Assembly: GCF_021462225.1 (NCBI RefSeq)
Contig: NC_061816.1
Coordinates: 2,143,731-2,207,730, forward strand
From: Girardinichthys multiradiatus
Taxonomy: Eukaryota > Chordata > Actinopteri > Cyprinodontiformes > Goodeidae
Reading direction: 5' to 3'
DNA: 64,000 nt
A model generated the notes under the pieces. The model was given only the letters and a program-made list of their open reading frames with translations. It did not search any database and was not told the DNA's origin. The translations under genes and the position numbers were made by a program. How positions within the stretch are numbered: the stretch's first letter is position 1; each line of letters starts with the position of its first letter. Below are positions 54,332 to 64,000 of the stretch, piece after piece.

Positions 54332-55612
54332 AACACTTTTTTTTCCCTGCTCTCAGTGGAGGTGGACACTTTTTCTCTGTCTCCCGCACCCCTCCCATAT
54401 CTGCCCTGCTTCAGCTCTGTGTCTTGTCTTTTTTGGAGCCTCTTTTTGCATATCTTCCAAATTCTTCCAAAATATGAATTTGGTCAGCTGGTCTCTCAAT
54501 GCAATTGATAAAATTTTCTCGACGAGAAGACAGGGGTCAGGAGAGCCCACTTGCCCGGACGGGACATTTTTCTCCGGATACACAATGGACTCCTGGCAGA
54601 AATGGAGGATTGTGTGTTTGTCGATAATGTCAGTCGAGGATGTGGAAGGTGTGTATATAATTGGATGTTTGATATTAGGATTTCTGCTTTTTGGAGTCAG
54701 CGGTTACCTGGAGTATCGAGAAATTCGGAAAATGTCAGCAGCTGTTCTGGTCATTGTAAGGCTGCCTGGCATGTATGATGGGATCTTCAGAGCGATCAAC
54801 ACTCAGACTGAGATGTTACGTGAGCTGAATCGCAGACTGGATGTGATCCTCATACAGGATTGCAGGCAGGTTGCGGTTCCTGGACTCAGGGGTGAAATGG
54901 GATAAATCTTGGAGAAAGTTGTTCGCTCGGATCTGGCAGAAAGACCAGGAATTTGGCTGTTTGGATTCGCCTTTGAGAAACACTAGCGAGACTCTCAAGG
55001 CTGACGGAAAATTAAGAGTCAGCCTAACCCAAATAATTATTGTTTTTCTGAATCTGGCTCCCCTGCATGGCCTTGATGGCTGGCTATCTTCAACTTCTCC
55101 TGGAAGTTATGTTAACATGACGCTCTGCTCCCTCTGCCCCCTCCCTTCCCTGAGGACATCTGTGGACCTGCTCAGAACTTTGTGGCCGGTTGATGAACAT
55201 TCCAACGTATCTTCAAGGACAATGGCCTCTGGGACAATGCTTCATGGACTTACTTGCACACACACACATGCTCAAGATAAACATATGCACACCTCACACC
55301 ACCTTCACCGTTCCCGGCATGATGTTGTTTTGTCAACTTGTTGCTTCTTTGTTCTGAGGTTTTTTACAATCTCAAACTGTATCCTGCTAAGGATAAAGTG
55401 TGAAATATGATTTTTTTTTTTCTCTACTTACCTAATGTGGCCTCTTTTCTCATCTAGCAAGGGCAGTGCCTGTGAGTGGGCAGCAAAGCCTCGGTGACCC
55501 GTCTCCCCCTTGTCTTGTGTCATGATGTATGTTTGGATGGGTTGTACTGGAATTATAATTTACCCTCGGGGATCAATAAAGTATCTTTGAAGTGAATTGA
55601 ATTGAGTGCAGA
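54332..55612 (+). mobile_element. Retroposon-like unit with membrane-protein ORF
   Basis: A T-rich start is followed by a single short ORF and a 3' end reading GGGGATCAATAAAGTATCT and GAATTGAATTGAG, a retroposon-style tail. No reverse transcriptase is present. The left boundary is not certain. Confidence 0.5.
54474..54905 (+). CDS. Small single-pass membrane protein ORF, unknown
   Basis: From the Met at 54474 the frame gives 143 residues. An N-terminal polar part with Cys-Pro-Asp-Gly and Trp-Gln-Lys-Trp is followed by a hydrophobic helix (Val-Tyr-Ile-Ile-Gly-Cys-Leu-Ile-Leu-Gly-Phe-Leu-Leu-Phe-Gly-Val) at residues about 62-80. A C-terminal amphipathic, coiled-coil-like stretch follows (Ile-Asn-Thr-Gln-Thr-Glu-Met-Leu-Arg-Glu-Leu-Asn-Arg-Arg-Leu). 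An upstream in-frame Met at 54255 exists but precedes the hairpin. The family is not recognised. It may be an ORF carried by a dispersed element. Confidence 0.45.
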   Translation: MNLVSWSLNAIDKIFSTRRQGSGEPTCPDGTFFSGYTMDSWQKWRIVCLSIMSVEDVEGVYIIGCLILGFLLFGVSGYLEYREIRKMSAAVLVIVRLPGMYDGIFRAINTQTEMLRELNRRLDVILIQDCRQVAVPGLRGEMG

Positions 55613-56019
55613 CTAAGCAGCCCCAGTGGATCTCTGGATCCCGTGCAAACCCACAGATACCCTAGAGCCGCCCACACACAAGAACTAGGCACCCCACAGC
55701 TGCTCTGCCTCTGATTGCCACCCCACCCAGAATGAGTGGTACAAGTGATAATGGTCCTCTGTCTGTTTAGCATTGGGTTATGGTTTATCCATGCTAAATA
55801 ATGAAGCCCAACCATGCTGAGATGAAACGGATCATCTCAGCTTCATTGACACTAAAAGATGGCACCAGTGTGTGTGTGTGTGGGGGGGGAGTCGTCTACC
55901 GCTCTCTATTGTACTACTGTTTCATTATTATAGAACATTAATAAAATATTTTAAATTAATAAAACAGTAGTTGTTCCGTTTTTCATTATGTTAACTGATT
56001 ACTGGTTTGATTGCCAACC
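55613..56019. other. Intergenic, (TG)n and poly-G run
   Basis: A short (GT)n-G run at about 55869-55890. No gene seen. Confidence 0.4.
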
Positions 56020-56800
56020 CTCTGGACCTTCGTCTGTCTACTGCATATTTTCTATGTTGCCTTTAAACCTAATGGTTCTGTTTAGCCTCTCCTTGGTGGT
56101 CTCGGTGACATCTGGGCATGGATGGCGCTGAATATCCCAAATTTTAATGAAATTAAGGCTGAGGTCATGCTTTTTAAATCCAGTGACTGCAGCAATATCC
56201 CTCAGGGTTCTTTCCAGCGCTAGTGGGTCGCTACGCTGAAAATTGTCACCGCTGCGCTGAAATTAGGCCGATACGCTTCTTTTTTATGATTTCTGGCAGC
56301 CCTTTAACTGGCATCTGGGTTTCCTCTCCATGTGGTTTTTATGTCGACTATTGCGCCTGTGCTGAGTCTGTTCCCTCTCCCGCCACGCTCATAAAAATTT
56401 CTGGTGGGAACCCTGTCCCTTCCTTTGACCTTTCCTCTTTGGTCCTGCTTGAAGAATTCAGCAACACAAATTTAGGTGTAAAACAGCAGCCGAAACCTTG
56501 GCTCACCGGTCAATGCTGTCTTCAAGTCCTCTTTCTTTGAATTTAGGCGGCTGTCAGAAATCAAAACCCTCCTCTCTAGGCGTCACCTAAAGAGACTGAT
56601 ACAAGTATTTATCACCTCATACTTGAATTATTGTAACAATCTTTTGATTTCCCAGGCCTCCCTCTCACATTTACAGCTGGTACAAAATGGTGCTGCACGA
56701 TATTTAACTGGTACATGACATTGAGAGCACGTAACTCACGTTTTAGTGTGCTTTTACTGACTTCCCATTGTGTTTTTAATCCACATGTTGTATAATCTTT
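56020..56800 (+). mobile_element. L2-like LINE reverse-transcriptase 3' fragment
   Basis: Broken + strand frames give Ile-Trp-Ala-Trp-Met-Ala-Leu-Asn...Phe-Asn-Glu-Ile-Lys-Ala-Glu-Val-Met-Leu-Phe near 56110. Near 56600 they give Phe-Ile-Thr-Ser-Tyr-Leu-Asn-Tyr-Cys-Asn and Leu-Gln-Leu-Val-Gln-Asn-Gly-Ala-Ala-Arg, the C-terminal signature of L2/CR1-type LINEs. Confidence 0.75.
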
Positions 56801-57227
56801 CCCTTTTTTGGGCATAGGGGGCAGTAGAGAGTAATGTTATGTATTGTTGGAGAGAAGTAGTAGTGCTGGATGTGCAGTAGAAGCATTAGGTTATCATGGG
56901 TTAACCAGTTGCCAAGCAAGATGTATTTGTTTTTCTTCTTTGCTAAAGGAAAAATATTATTCAACGGCGTTCATCTGCCTCGTCTTTGCTATTGCTTGTC
57001 CGTGGGGTGGGCCAGACACGAGCTTGTTACCAGCAAACAAGCCAAGAGAGATACCAGCCAGAAATCTTTCCACTAGAGTCAAGAGACACTGTTCAGGATA
57101 AGGAAAGAAACACATTTTAACATTGTCTTAATGGCGTTTCCCCTTCTTAATTGTCTGAGCTGCTTAATTCTTACATGCCATTAAGATCTTAGATCAGCTG
57201 ACCAGATGTTTTTGACTTTGATGCTTA
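56801..57227. other. Intergenic, no gene seen
   Basis: No recognisable feature. Confidence 0.4.
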
Positions 57228-58474
57228 CAGGGGTTGGACAATGAAAGTGAAACACCTGTCATTTTAGTGTGGGAGGTTTCATGGCTAAATTGGACCAGCC
57301 TGGTAGCCAGTCTTCATTGATTGCACATTGCACCAGTAAGAGCAGAGTGTGAAGGTTCAATTAGCAGGGTAAGAGCACAGTTTTGCTCAAAATATTGAAA
57401 TGCACACAACATTATGGGTAACATATAAAGAGTTCAAAAGAGGACAAATTGTTGGTGCACGTCTTGCTGGCGCATCTGTGACCAAGACAGCAAGTCTTTG
57501 TGATGTATCAAGAGCCACGGTATCCAGGGTAATGTTAGCATACCACCAAGAAGGACGAACCACATCCAACAGGATTAATTGTGGACTCAAGAGGAAGCTG
57601 TCTGAAAGGGATGTTCAGGTGCTAACCCGGATTGTATCCAAAAAACATAAAACTGCAGCTGCCCAAATCACGGCAGAATTAAATGTGCAACTCAACTCTC
57701 CTGTTTCCACCAGAACTGTCCGTCGGGAGCTCCACAGGGTCAATATACACGGCCGGGCTGCTATAGCCAAACCTTTGGTCACTCATGCCAATGCCAAACG
57801 TTGGTTTCAATGGTGCAAGGAGCGCACATCTTGGGCTGTGGACAATGTGAAACATGTATTGTTCTCTGATGAGTCCACCTTTACTGTTTTCCCCACATCC
57901 AGGAGAGTTACGGTGTGAAGAAGCCCCAAAGAAGCGTACCACCCAGACTGTTGCATGCCCAGAGTGAAGCATGGGGGTGGATCAGTGATGGTTTGGGCTG
58001 CCATATCATGGCATTCCCTTGGCCCAATACTTGTGCTAGATGGGCGCGTCACTGCCAAGGACTACCGAACCATTCTTGAGGACCATGTGCACCCAGTGGT
58101 TCAAACATTGTATCCTGAAGGCGGTGCACCAATACACACAGCAAGACCGGTGAAAGATTGGTTTGATGAACATGAAAGTGAAGTTGAACATCTCCCATGG
58201 TCTGCACAGTCACCAGATCTAAATATTGAGCCACTTTGGGGTGTTTTGGAGGAGCGAGTCAGGAAACGTTTTCCTCCACCAGTATCACGTAGTGACCTGG
58301 CCACTATCCTGCAAGAAGAATGGCTTAAAATCCCTCTGACCACTGTGCAGGACTTGTATATGTCATTCCCAAGATGAATTGACGCTGTATTGGCCGCAAA
58401 AGGAGGCCCTACACCATACTAATAAATTATTGTAGTCTAAAACCAGGTGTTTCAGTTTCATTGTCCAACCCCTG
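57228..58474 (+). mobile_element. Tc1/mariner transposon, family A, copy 2
   Basis: 1,247 bp, flanked by TA (57226-57227, 58475-58476), with the same ends as the copy at 7228-8478 but in the opposite orientation. Confidence 0.95.
57400..58422 (+). pseudogene. Tc1-like transposase with stops and catalytic deletion
   Basis: A single frame runs through the element with a TGA at 57916-57918 (the 7.2-kb copy has Trp) and another TGA at 58375-58377, before the natural stop at 58420-58422. The first Asp (Phe-Ser-Asp-Glu-Ser) and the Glu (Ile-Glu-Pro-Leu-Trp) are kept. Relative to copy 1, seven codons between Gly-Gly-Ala and Pro-Ile-His are missing, which removes the second catalytic Asp. Inactive. 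Confidence 0.95.
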
Positions 58475-58605
58475 TATGAGCTGTAGGGATGGGTGCCTTT
58501 CACATTTGAACCCATACTCGGTACCTGGGAATCGATACCCTCTCGCTCTCTCTCTCTCGCTCTCATATGTATGTATTTAATTACCAAGCTCAGTCTTATC
58601 ATATA

Positions 58606-60166
58606 CTGGTCCTTCTCAAAATATTAGCATATTGTGATAAAGTTCATTATTTTCCATAATGTCAGGATGAAAATTTAACATTCATATATTTTAGATTCAT
58701 TGCACACTAACTGAAATATTTCAGGTCTTTTATTGTCTTAATACGGATGATTTTGGCATACAGCTCATGAAAACCCAAAATTCCTATCTCACAAAATTAG
58801 CATATCATTAAAAGGGTCTCTAAACGAGCTATGAACCTAATCATCTGAATCAACGAGTTAACTCTAAACACCTGCAAAAGATTCCTGAGGCCTTTAAAAC
58901 TCCCAGCCTGGTTCATCACTCAAAACCCCAATCATGGGTAAGACTGCCGACCTGACTGCTGTCCAGAAGGCCACTATTGACACCCTCAAGCAAGAGGGTA
59001 AGACACAGAAAGAAATTTCTGTACGAATAGGCTGTTCCCAGAGTGCTGTATCAAGGCACCTCAGTGGGAAGTCTGTGGGAAGGAAAAAGTGTGGCAGAAA
59101 ACGCTGCACAACGAGAAGAGGTGACCAGACCGTGAGGAAGATTGTGGAGAAGGGCCGATTCCAGACCTTGGGGGACCTGCGGAAGCAGGGGACTGAGTCT
59201 GGAGTAGAAACATCCAGAGCCACCATGCACAGGTGTGTGCAGGAAATGGGCTACAGGTGCCGCATTCCCCAGACCTGGGCTACAGAGAAGCAGCACTGGA
59301 CTGTTGCTCAGTGGTCCAAAGTACTTTTTTCAGATGAAAGCAAATTCTGCATGTCATTCAGAAATCAAGGTGCCAGAGTCTGGAGGAAGACTGGGGAGAA
59401 GGAAATGCCAAAATGTCCAGTGTCAAGTACCCACAGTCAGTGATGGTCCGGGGTGCCGTGTCAGCTGCTGGTGTTGGTCCACTGTGTTTTATCAAGGGCA
59501 GGGTCAATGCAGCTAGCTATCAGGAGATTTTGGAGCACTTCATGCTTCCATCTGCTGAAAAGCTTTATGGAGATGAAGATTTCATTTTTCAGCACGCCCT
59601 GGCACCTGCTCACAGTGCCAAAACCACTGGTAAATGGTTTACTGACCATGGCATCACTGTGCTCAATTGGCCTGCCAACTCTCCTGACCTGAACCCCATA
59701 GAGAATCTGTGGGATATTGTGAAGAGAACGTTGAGAGACTCAAGACCCAACACTCTGGATGAGCTAAAGGCCGCTATCGAAGCATCCTGGGCCTCCATAA
59801 GACCTCAGCAGTGCCACAGGCTGATTGCCTCCATGCCACGCCGCATTGAAGCAGTCATTTCTGCAAAAGGATTCCCGACCAAGTATTGAGTGCATAACTG
59901 TACATGATTATTTGAAGGTTGACGTTTTTTGTATTAAAAACACTTTTCTTTTATTGGTCAGATGAAATATGCTAATTTTGTGAGATAGGAATTTTGGGTT
60001 TTCATGAGCTGTATGCCAAAATCATCCGTATTAAGACAATAAAAGACCTGAAATATTTCAGTTAGTGTGCAATGAATCTAAAATATATGAATGTTAAATT
60101 TTCATCATGACATTATGGAAAATAATGAACTTTATCACAATATGCTAATATTTTGAGAAGGACCTG
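58606..60166 (+). mobile_element. Tc1/mariner transposon, family E, 200-bp inverted repeats
   Basis: 1,561 bp between TA dinucleotides (58604-58605, 60167-60168). Inverted repeats 58606-58805 and 59967-60166 are nearly identical (CTGGTCCTTCTC versus CAGGTCCTTCTC at the ends), indicating a rather young copy. Confidence 0.95.
58934..59889 (+). pseudogene. Tc1-like transposase, catalytic Asp lost
   Basis: From the ATG at 58934: HTH region (Gln-Lys-Glu-Ile-Ser-Val-Arg...Ser-Ala-Val-Ser-Arg-His), Arg-Lys-Cys-Gly-Arg-Lys-Arg linker and Phe-Ser-Asp-Glu-Ser (first Asp). A frameshift near 59405 follows. The second part has Phe-Gln-His-Ala-Leu-Ala-Pro-Ala-His, where Tc1 transposases normally have Asp in the fourth position, then Asn-Pro-Ile-Glu-Asn-Leu-Trp with the Glu. 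The stop is at 59887-59889. About a dozen residues also appear deleted near 59270. Confidence 0.93.
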
Positions 60167-60194
60167 TAGATCATGGGGGATAATTTCATCTTAG

Positions 60195-60693
60195 CTACGT
60201 GTCAGAGGCAGGGCATGAAACACTTGGGTTATTTTGTGTACTTCTACCTTTGCCATGTGTACCAGGAGTAGAGTTAGCCCTGCTGCTGCTCGCAGGAGAG
60301 GAAGTGCTGCCATCAAAGCTAAATTTGGTGTTTTTAAAAACCTGCTTTCCAGGTTTTGACGGCATGTTTTTCTGTCCGTATCTCAGCGTGGGTGACACAG
60401 AGTCTGAGGAGTGTGTTTTCGTCCAGCTTTTGTCAAGTTTGACTATAGAAAGTAGAGTAGAGACGACGCAGGGACAGAAATCGCTCCCAACGTGATCTAT
60501 TAAAATGAAGGAATTTAGCTGTTAAAACGTACTATTACTAAATGCCGTGTGATCCTCTTTCTGTGATCCTCCCTAGATTAGAAGTTTTCCCGCCACTGGC
60601 CTTGCACTTTGCATCACAAATATTGCAGTGAGCGTAATCTGCACCACATTTTGAAAAGTGGAGCGGTACTTTTGAGCGCTTTCTATCAGCCAT
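60195..60693 (-). pseudogene. hAT/ZBED transposase N-terminal fragment
   Basis: From an ATG at 60693, Leu-His-Phe-Ser-Lys-Cys-Gly-Ala-Asp-Tyr-Ala-His-Cys-Asn-Ile-Cys resembles a BED zinc finger. The expected C-terminal His pair is disturbed by a frame break near 60560. A Ser/Thr-rich stretch continues to 60195. The catalytic region is missing. Confidence 0.65.
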
Positions 60694-60940
60694 GCTTTGT
60701 TGACGGTACCAGCGGCTACTGACGTGATTACGCTCTAAAACGTGCAATGCTGCGTTCATGTCTGGCATGAAAAATTGCCCACTCTGCCTCAGCGCCACAA
60801 GGATGCGTTTAGGTACCGAAACATGGTACCATTTGATTTGTGTGTGTTTGAATTCGGCATCCATGACTATTAGACACCCAGGTTGACTTTGCCCCACCTC
60901 CTCCCACAGACCCTCCGCTCCGCCAGCAGAATGCACTCCT

Positions 60941-62211
60941 TAAAGGGGACATATCATGTAAAATCCACTTTTTTAGCTCTTAAACACATTTTTGTGTATT
61001 GGGAGTCTCTGAAAATCTAGAAAATTTGAATTCAGTCACTCCAGATCCTCCAATGATATATTTAGATGCTTTTTGGGTCATATTTGGTCAGTCCATATGT
61101 TTCCATTTTCTATTACGTTTCGTTCTCTAGTACGTCATACTATTTTCTGTGGAACTTCTGAAGATGGTCATGGACTTCCGGCTCAACAATCCAGCGAATT
61201 CACCATTTTTTTCTCTTGCAGTATTCTTGTAGTTCAAATTGAAGGATGCCGATGCAGCAAGCGGAAAAATGAAAATGTTCTGTTGTCAGGTGTATTAACC
61301 CACATCATTCATTACACCGTCCCCCACAATCAGAACCTCTTCGGCTTGCCTGGTTTAAATTTATTTAGAATTTCTTATTTCCCCCACTTCAAGAACGAGT
61401 TCTTCAGCAACCTCCGCCAGTATCAAGATTAAGGGCTCAGTTCCTTCTGTCTATGGAAACGGCAGACGCAGTAAAGCGGTAAGCTGCAAATAACGCTAAA
61501 ATGACAACAAACTTCATTTTAGACATGAATTTATTGTGTGCTGATATGACGTAAGTGCCACTGTTTAAAGATATTTTTTTGGCACTAGTGGCCTTTATTT
61601 TTTTTATTTTTTTGACAGTAGGCAGACAGGAAAGAGGGGTAGAGAGAGGGGGAGACATTCAGCAAATGTCGCCGGGTCCAGGACTCGAACCCGGGACAGC
61701 CGCTTCGAGGACTGTAGCCTCCGTATATGGTCGCGCGCTTAACCCCTACACCATCAGCGCCGCGCCCAGTGCCACTGTTTAGATAGCATGACATGGTGTC
61801 TTCTGCTTATCTTAGTGCTGTTTACTCCTTTTAGGTCCTTGAGGACATAATTGTTCTGCATGTTTTAATATTATTACATAAACAGTTTTACGTTGTTTTT
61901 GCCGTTTTTGTCTTGCTTCTGTGGCACTAGATAATTGTTGAGAACCTACAGAAATGGCCGAGCAGGTGGAACGCTCTTTGACCCAGTGGGAGGCAGGGTG
62001 CGAAGTGCCTCATTAGGATTTAAAGAGACGGCACTAAAACGCATTGCTCTCAGATGCACCTCAGAGGAGGTAAAAGAGGAACCCGAGGAGCTACAATAAG
62101 AAGGGGTTCAAACAAAAGCATTGCATTTCCACTTTATATAGACCACAACTGAGTGATTTTAATGTGAAAAGAAGGAATTTAAAAGTATGACATGTCCACT
62201 TCAAAGGAGAG
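60941..62211. mobile_element. Possible MITE with SINE insertion
   Basis: The left end (TCCTTAAAGGGGACATATCAT) and the inverted right end (TGACATGTCCACTTCAAAGGA) look like imperfect terminal inverted repeats of a non-autonomous DNA element. No coding region. Target duplication not resolved. Confidence 0.45.
61568..61767 (-). mobile_element. tRNA-derived SINE
   Basis: The minus strand starts with a tRNA-like head (GGTGTAGGGGTTAAGCGC, then GGGTTCGAGTCC) followed by a pyrimidine-rich body and an A/T tail. The 14-bp duplication AGTGCCACTGTTTA flanks it (61554-61567, 61768-61781). Confidence 0.9.
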
Positions 62212-62433
62212 AGCACCTGCAATTAAATGGTACCTCATTGCCAATTTAGGAGGCCCCCAAGCCCACCAATGCACTGTGCCTTGTGTCAGTGCGTGCTCCG
62301 GCCTAAAACCCCGGCAACATAACCGCCAGGCCCCCACCAACCTGCTGTTGGTCCTAATAAAGCCATGAAGTGAACTCCTGGTCCCTGAACAACAGACTGT
62401 TAACAAAGTTTATCTACAACCACTGTAGCTCTG
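62212..62433. other. Intergenic, no gene seen
   Basis: No recognisable feature. Confidence 0.35.
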
Positions 62434-64000
62434 GTGTTCATACTCGTACTCGTCATCCTTCGCTTTATCTGGGACTGGGTTGCGGGGACAGCAGACTCAG
62501 CAGTGACACCCAGACGTCCCTCTCCCCAGACACCTCCTCCAGCTCCTCCGGGGGAAGCCCAAGGCGTTCCCAGGCCAACCGAGAGACATAGTCCCTCCAG
62601 CGTGTCCTGGGCCGTCCCTTGGGCCTTCTCCCGGTATAGATGCTCGAGCCACCTCAGCTGTCTCCTCTCAATGTGAAGGTGCAGCGGCTCTACTCCGAGC
62701 CCCTCCCGGATGGCCGAGCTCCTCACCCTATCTCTAAGGGAGTGCCCGGCCACCCTACGGAGGAAGCTCATTTCAGCTGCTTGTATTTGGAATCTCGTCA
62801 AGTTAACCAACACAATTCTGCAGCATCCAGAGCCTTAAGGAACTCCGGGCGAATCTCATCCACCCCCGGGGCCTTGCTACCGAGGAGCTTTTTAATCACC
62901 TCGGTGACCTCAGCACCAGAGATTGGAGAGCCCGCCCCAAAGTCCCCAGGCTCCGCTGCCTCAGTGGAAGAGGTGCCGGTGGGATTGAAGCCATACAGAA
63001 GTCGTTTTCCATGCCCTCTCTGAACTCTTCCCAGGCCTGAGTTTTTGCCTCAGCAACCACCCGAGCCGCATGCCGCTTGGACTGTCTGTATCGATCAGCT
63101 GTTTCCGGAGTCCCACAGTCCAGAAAGACCCAATAGAACTCCTTCTTCAGCTTGGCAGCATCCCTCATGGATTGCCACCGTGACAGACACCAACAACCTT
63201 GCGACCACAGCTCCGGTAAGTTGCCTCAGCAATGGAGGTGCGGAACATGGCCCATGTCAGGTTTAAACAACCTACAATACTTATAACAACACAAAAAGAA
63301 GAGACACAAAGAATTAGTTATTTTACTCGCAGCAAGGAGAAACGGTCAAGATGTGTTCAGTTACAAATCTCGCTCCACTCTGAACAGCATCTCTTTTTAT
63401 TATCTTTGGGGGTCCCTATTTACAAAAACATTGTTCTCTAAAGGATGGGAAACAACAGCTGCATCGTAAACAGGTCATAAACAACTTTATCCTTTAACAA
63501 CACATTTCCACAATCTCCTCCATCTTCCCAGGATCAGTTGTGCCTTTTGTTCAGTGTAATCAGCCTTCATCTTTATGACCTCCTCAACTGGACTGCTTCC
63601 TTTCTCTGCAAGCTCAGCTCCATTTATGATCTTTGTCTGCAGACAACTCATCACATCCTTTCTCACACACATCATGAAAGGTTATAAAATCAAATAGTCA
63701 AGTTAAAGAATAAGAACAATATAAGACAAATCTTTATTCAATTATTCCAACAACCCAGTCAGACTCAATGTCCCCCACCTGCTGCTTGGTGTTTGAAGCT
63801 CTCCCAGAGGTGGGAGTTAAAGCTCTGCCTTACGGGAGACTCCACCAGGCATTGCCAGCTGACCCTGAAGATTCGTCTTGGTCTGCCAGGTCTCACCGGC
63901 ATCCTCCCCCACCATTGGAGCCAGCTCTACACCAGGTAGTGGTCAGTGGAAAACTCCACTCCCGTCTTCATCCAAGTGTCCAAGACATGCGGCTGCAAAT
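62434..64000 (-). mobile_element. Rex3-like LINE, internally deleted, runs off window
   Basis: Minus-strand order: endonuclease end (64000-63763), linker (about 63255-62980), RT N-terminus (Ala-Pro-Gly-Val-Asp-Glu-Ile-Arg-Pro-Glu-Phe-Leu, about 62880), then directly the C-terminal region (from about 62800) and tail. The RT palm is deleted. A 497-bp insert splits the endonuclease-linker region. Confidence 0.85.
63261..63757 (-). mobile_element. LTR-like insert with GTCAG duplication
   Basis: Flanked by GTCAG (63256-63260, 63758-63762) inside LINE sequence. The minus strand contains an AATAAA signal and a 62-codon open frame (63675-63487) of unknown nature. The ends (TGGGTTG and GTTTAAAC on the minus strand) are not a clean TG...CA pair, so solo LTR is likely but not certain. 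Confidence 0.55.

Larger units (their letters stand above)
58477..60940 (-). mobile_element. hAT-like remnant, split by a Tc1 element
   Basis: The left piece (58484-58605) has GTAGGGATGGG and CGGTACC as in fish hAT ends. The right piece (60167-60940) encodes a BED finger on the minus strand. The Tc1 element 58606-60166 separates them. Confidence 0.5.

Noticed and set aside
61680..61767. tRNA-like sequence with B box
   Set aside because: Lacks a foldable full cloverleaf and is followed by SINE body and tail with a 14-bp duplication, so it is a SINE head, not a tRNA gene.

Overview
The window reads as repeat-rich teleost fish nuclear DNA, AT-rich outside the coding exons. The evidence is interrupted genes with GT/AG introns, a PYD-FISNA-NACHT-LRR-B30.2 NOD-like receptor of the fish-expanded type, a TCR/Ig-like J and constant cassette, fish-type C2H2 zinc-finger 5' exons, and many fish transposon families (Tc1/mariner with TA target sites, Rex3/RTE LINEs, L2-like LINE, Ty3/Gypsy, PIF/Harbinger, hAT, tRNA-derived SINEs). 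Several dispersed repeats resemble ones I associate with killifish and relatives (Cyprinodontiformes), but that placement is from memory and weak. No bacterial operons, CRISPR arrays, rRNAs or functional tRNAs are seen.

Layout. 1-11 kb: end of an LTR, an unusual LTR-bounded element whose internal ORF is made of Ser/Ala/Glu tandem repeats (1.7-4.7 kb), a Tc1 copy (7.2-8.5 kb) and a possible LTR start (10.2 kb). 11.1-14 kb: a SINE fragment, then a J-like segment, an Ig constant exon and a transmembrane exon, all broken, forming a TCR-gamma-like pseudogene on the + strand. 14-18.7 kb: degraded Tc1, inverted duplicate, solo LTR.

18.7-38.5 kb: one NLR gene on the - strand. Seven coding exons join at matching splice phases to 3,126 nt (1,041 aa): pyrin domain, FISNA-NACHT, three 174-bp LRR exons, a 44-bp linker exon and PRY-SPRY. 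Its introns hold a Gypsy element cut by a 1.9-kb solo LTR, and a further solo LTR that carries a 2-kb fold-back element, itself cut by a LINE fragment.

38.7-48.1 kb: a Tc1 element into which a solo LTR and then a LINE piece inserted at the same target; a 318-bp GATA microsatellite; a 3'-truncated Rex3-like LINE; and a second copy of the 1.9-kb LTR family carrying a Harbinger element and a SINE, each with clear target-site duplications. 48.5-52.2 kb: a 3.7-kb inverted repeat. 52.2-53.4 kb: 5' exons of a C2H2 zinc-finger gene without its fingers. 54.3-55.6 kb: a dispersed element with an ORF for a small single-pass membrane protein. 56-64 kb: an L2-like LINE fragment, a Tc1 copy of the same family as at 7.2 kb, a second Tc1 family inside a hAT remnant, a SINE, and a deleted Rex3-like LINE.

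Only the NLR gene looks intact. The recurring theme is immune-gene sequence embedded in nested, mostly dead transposons whose insertion order can be read from target-site duplications.
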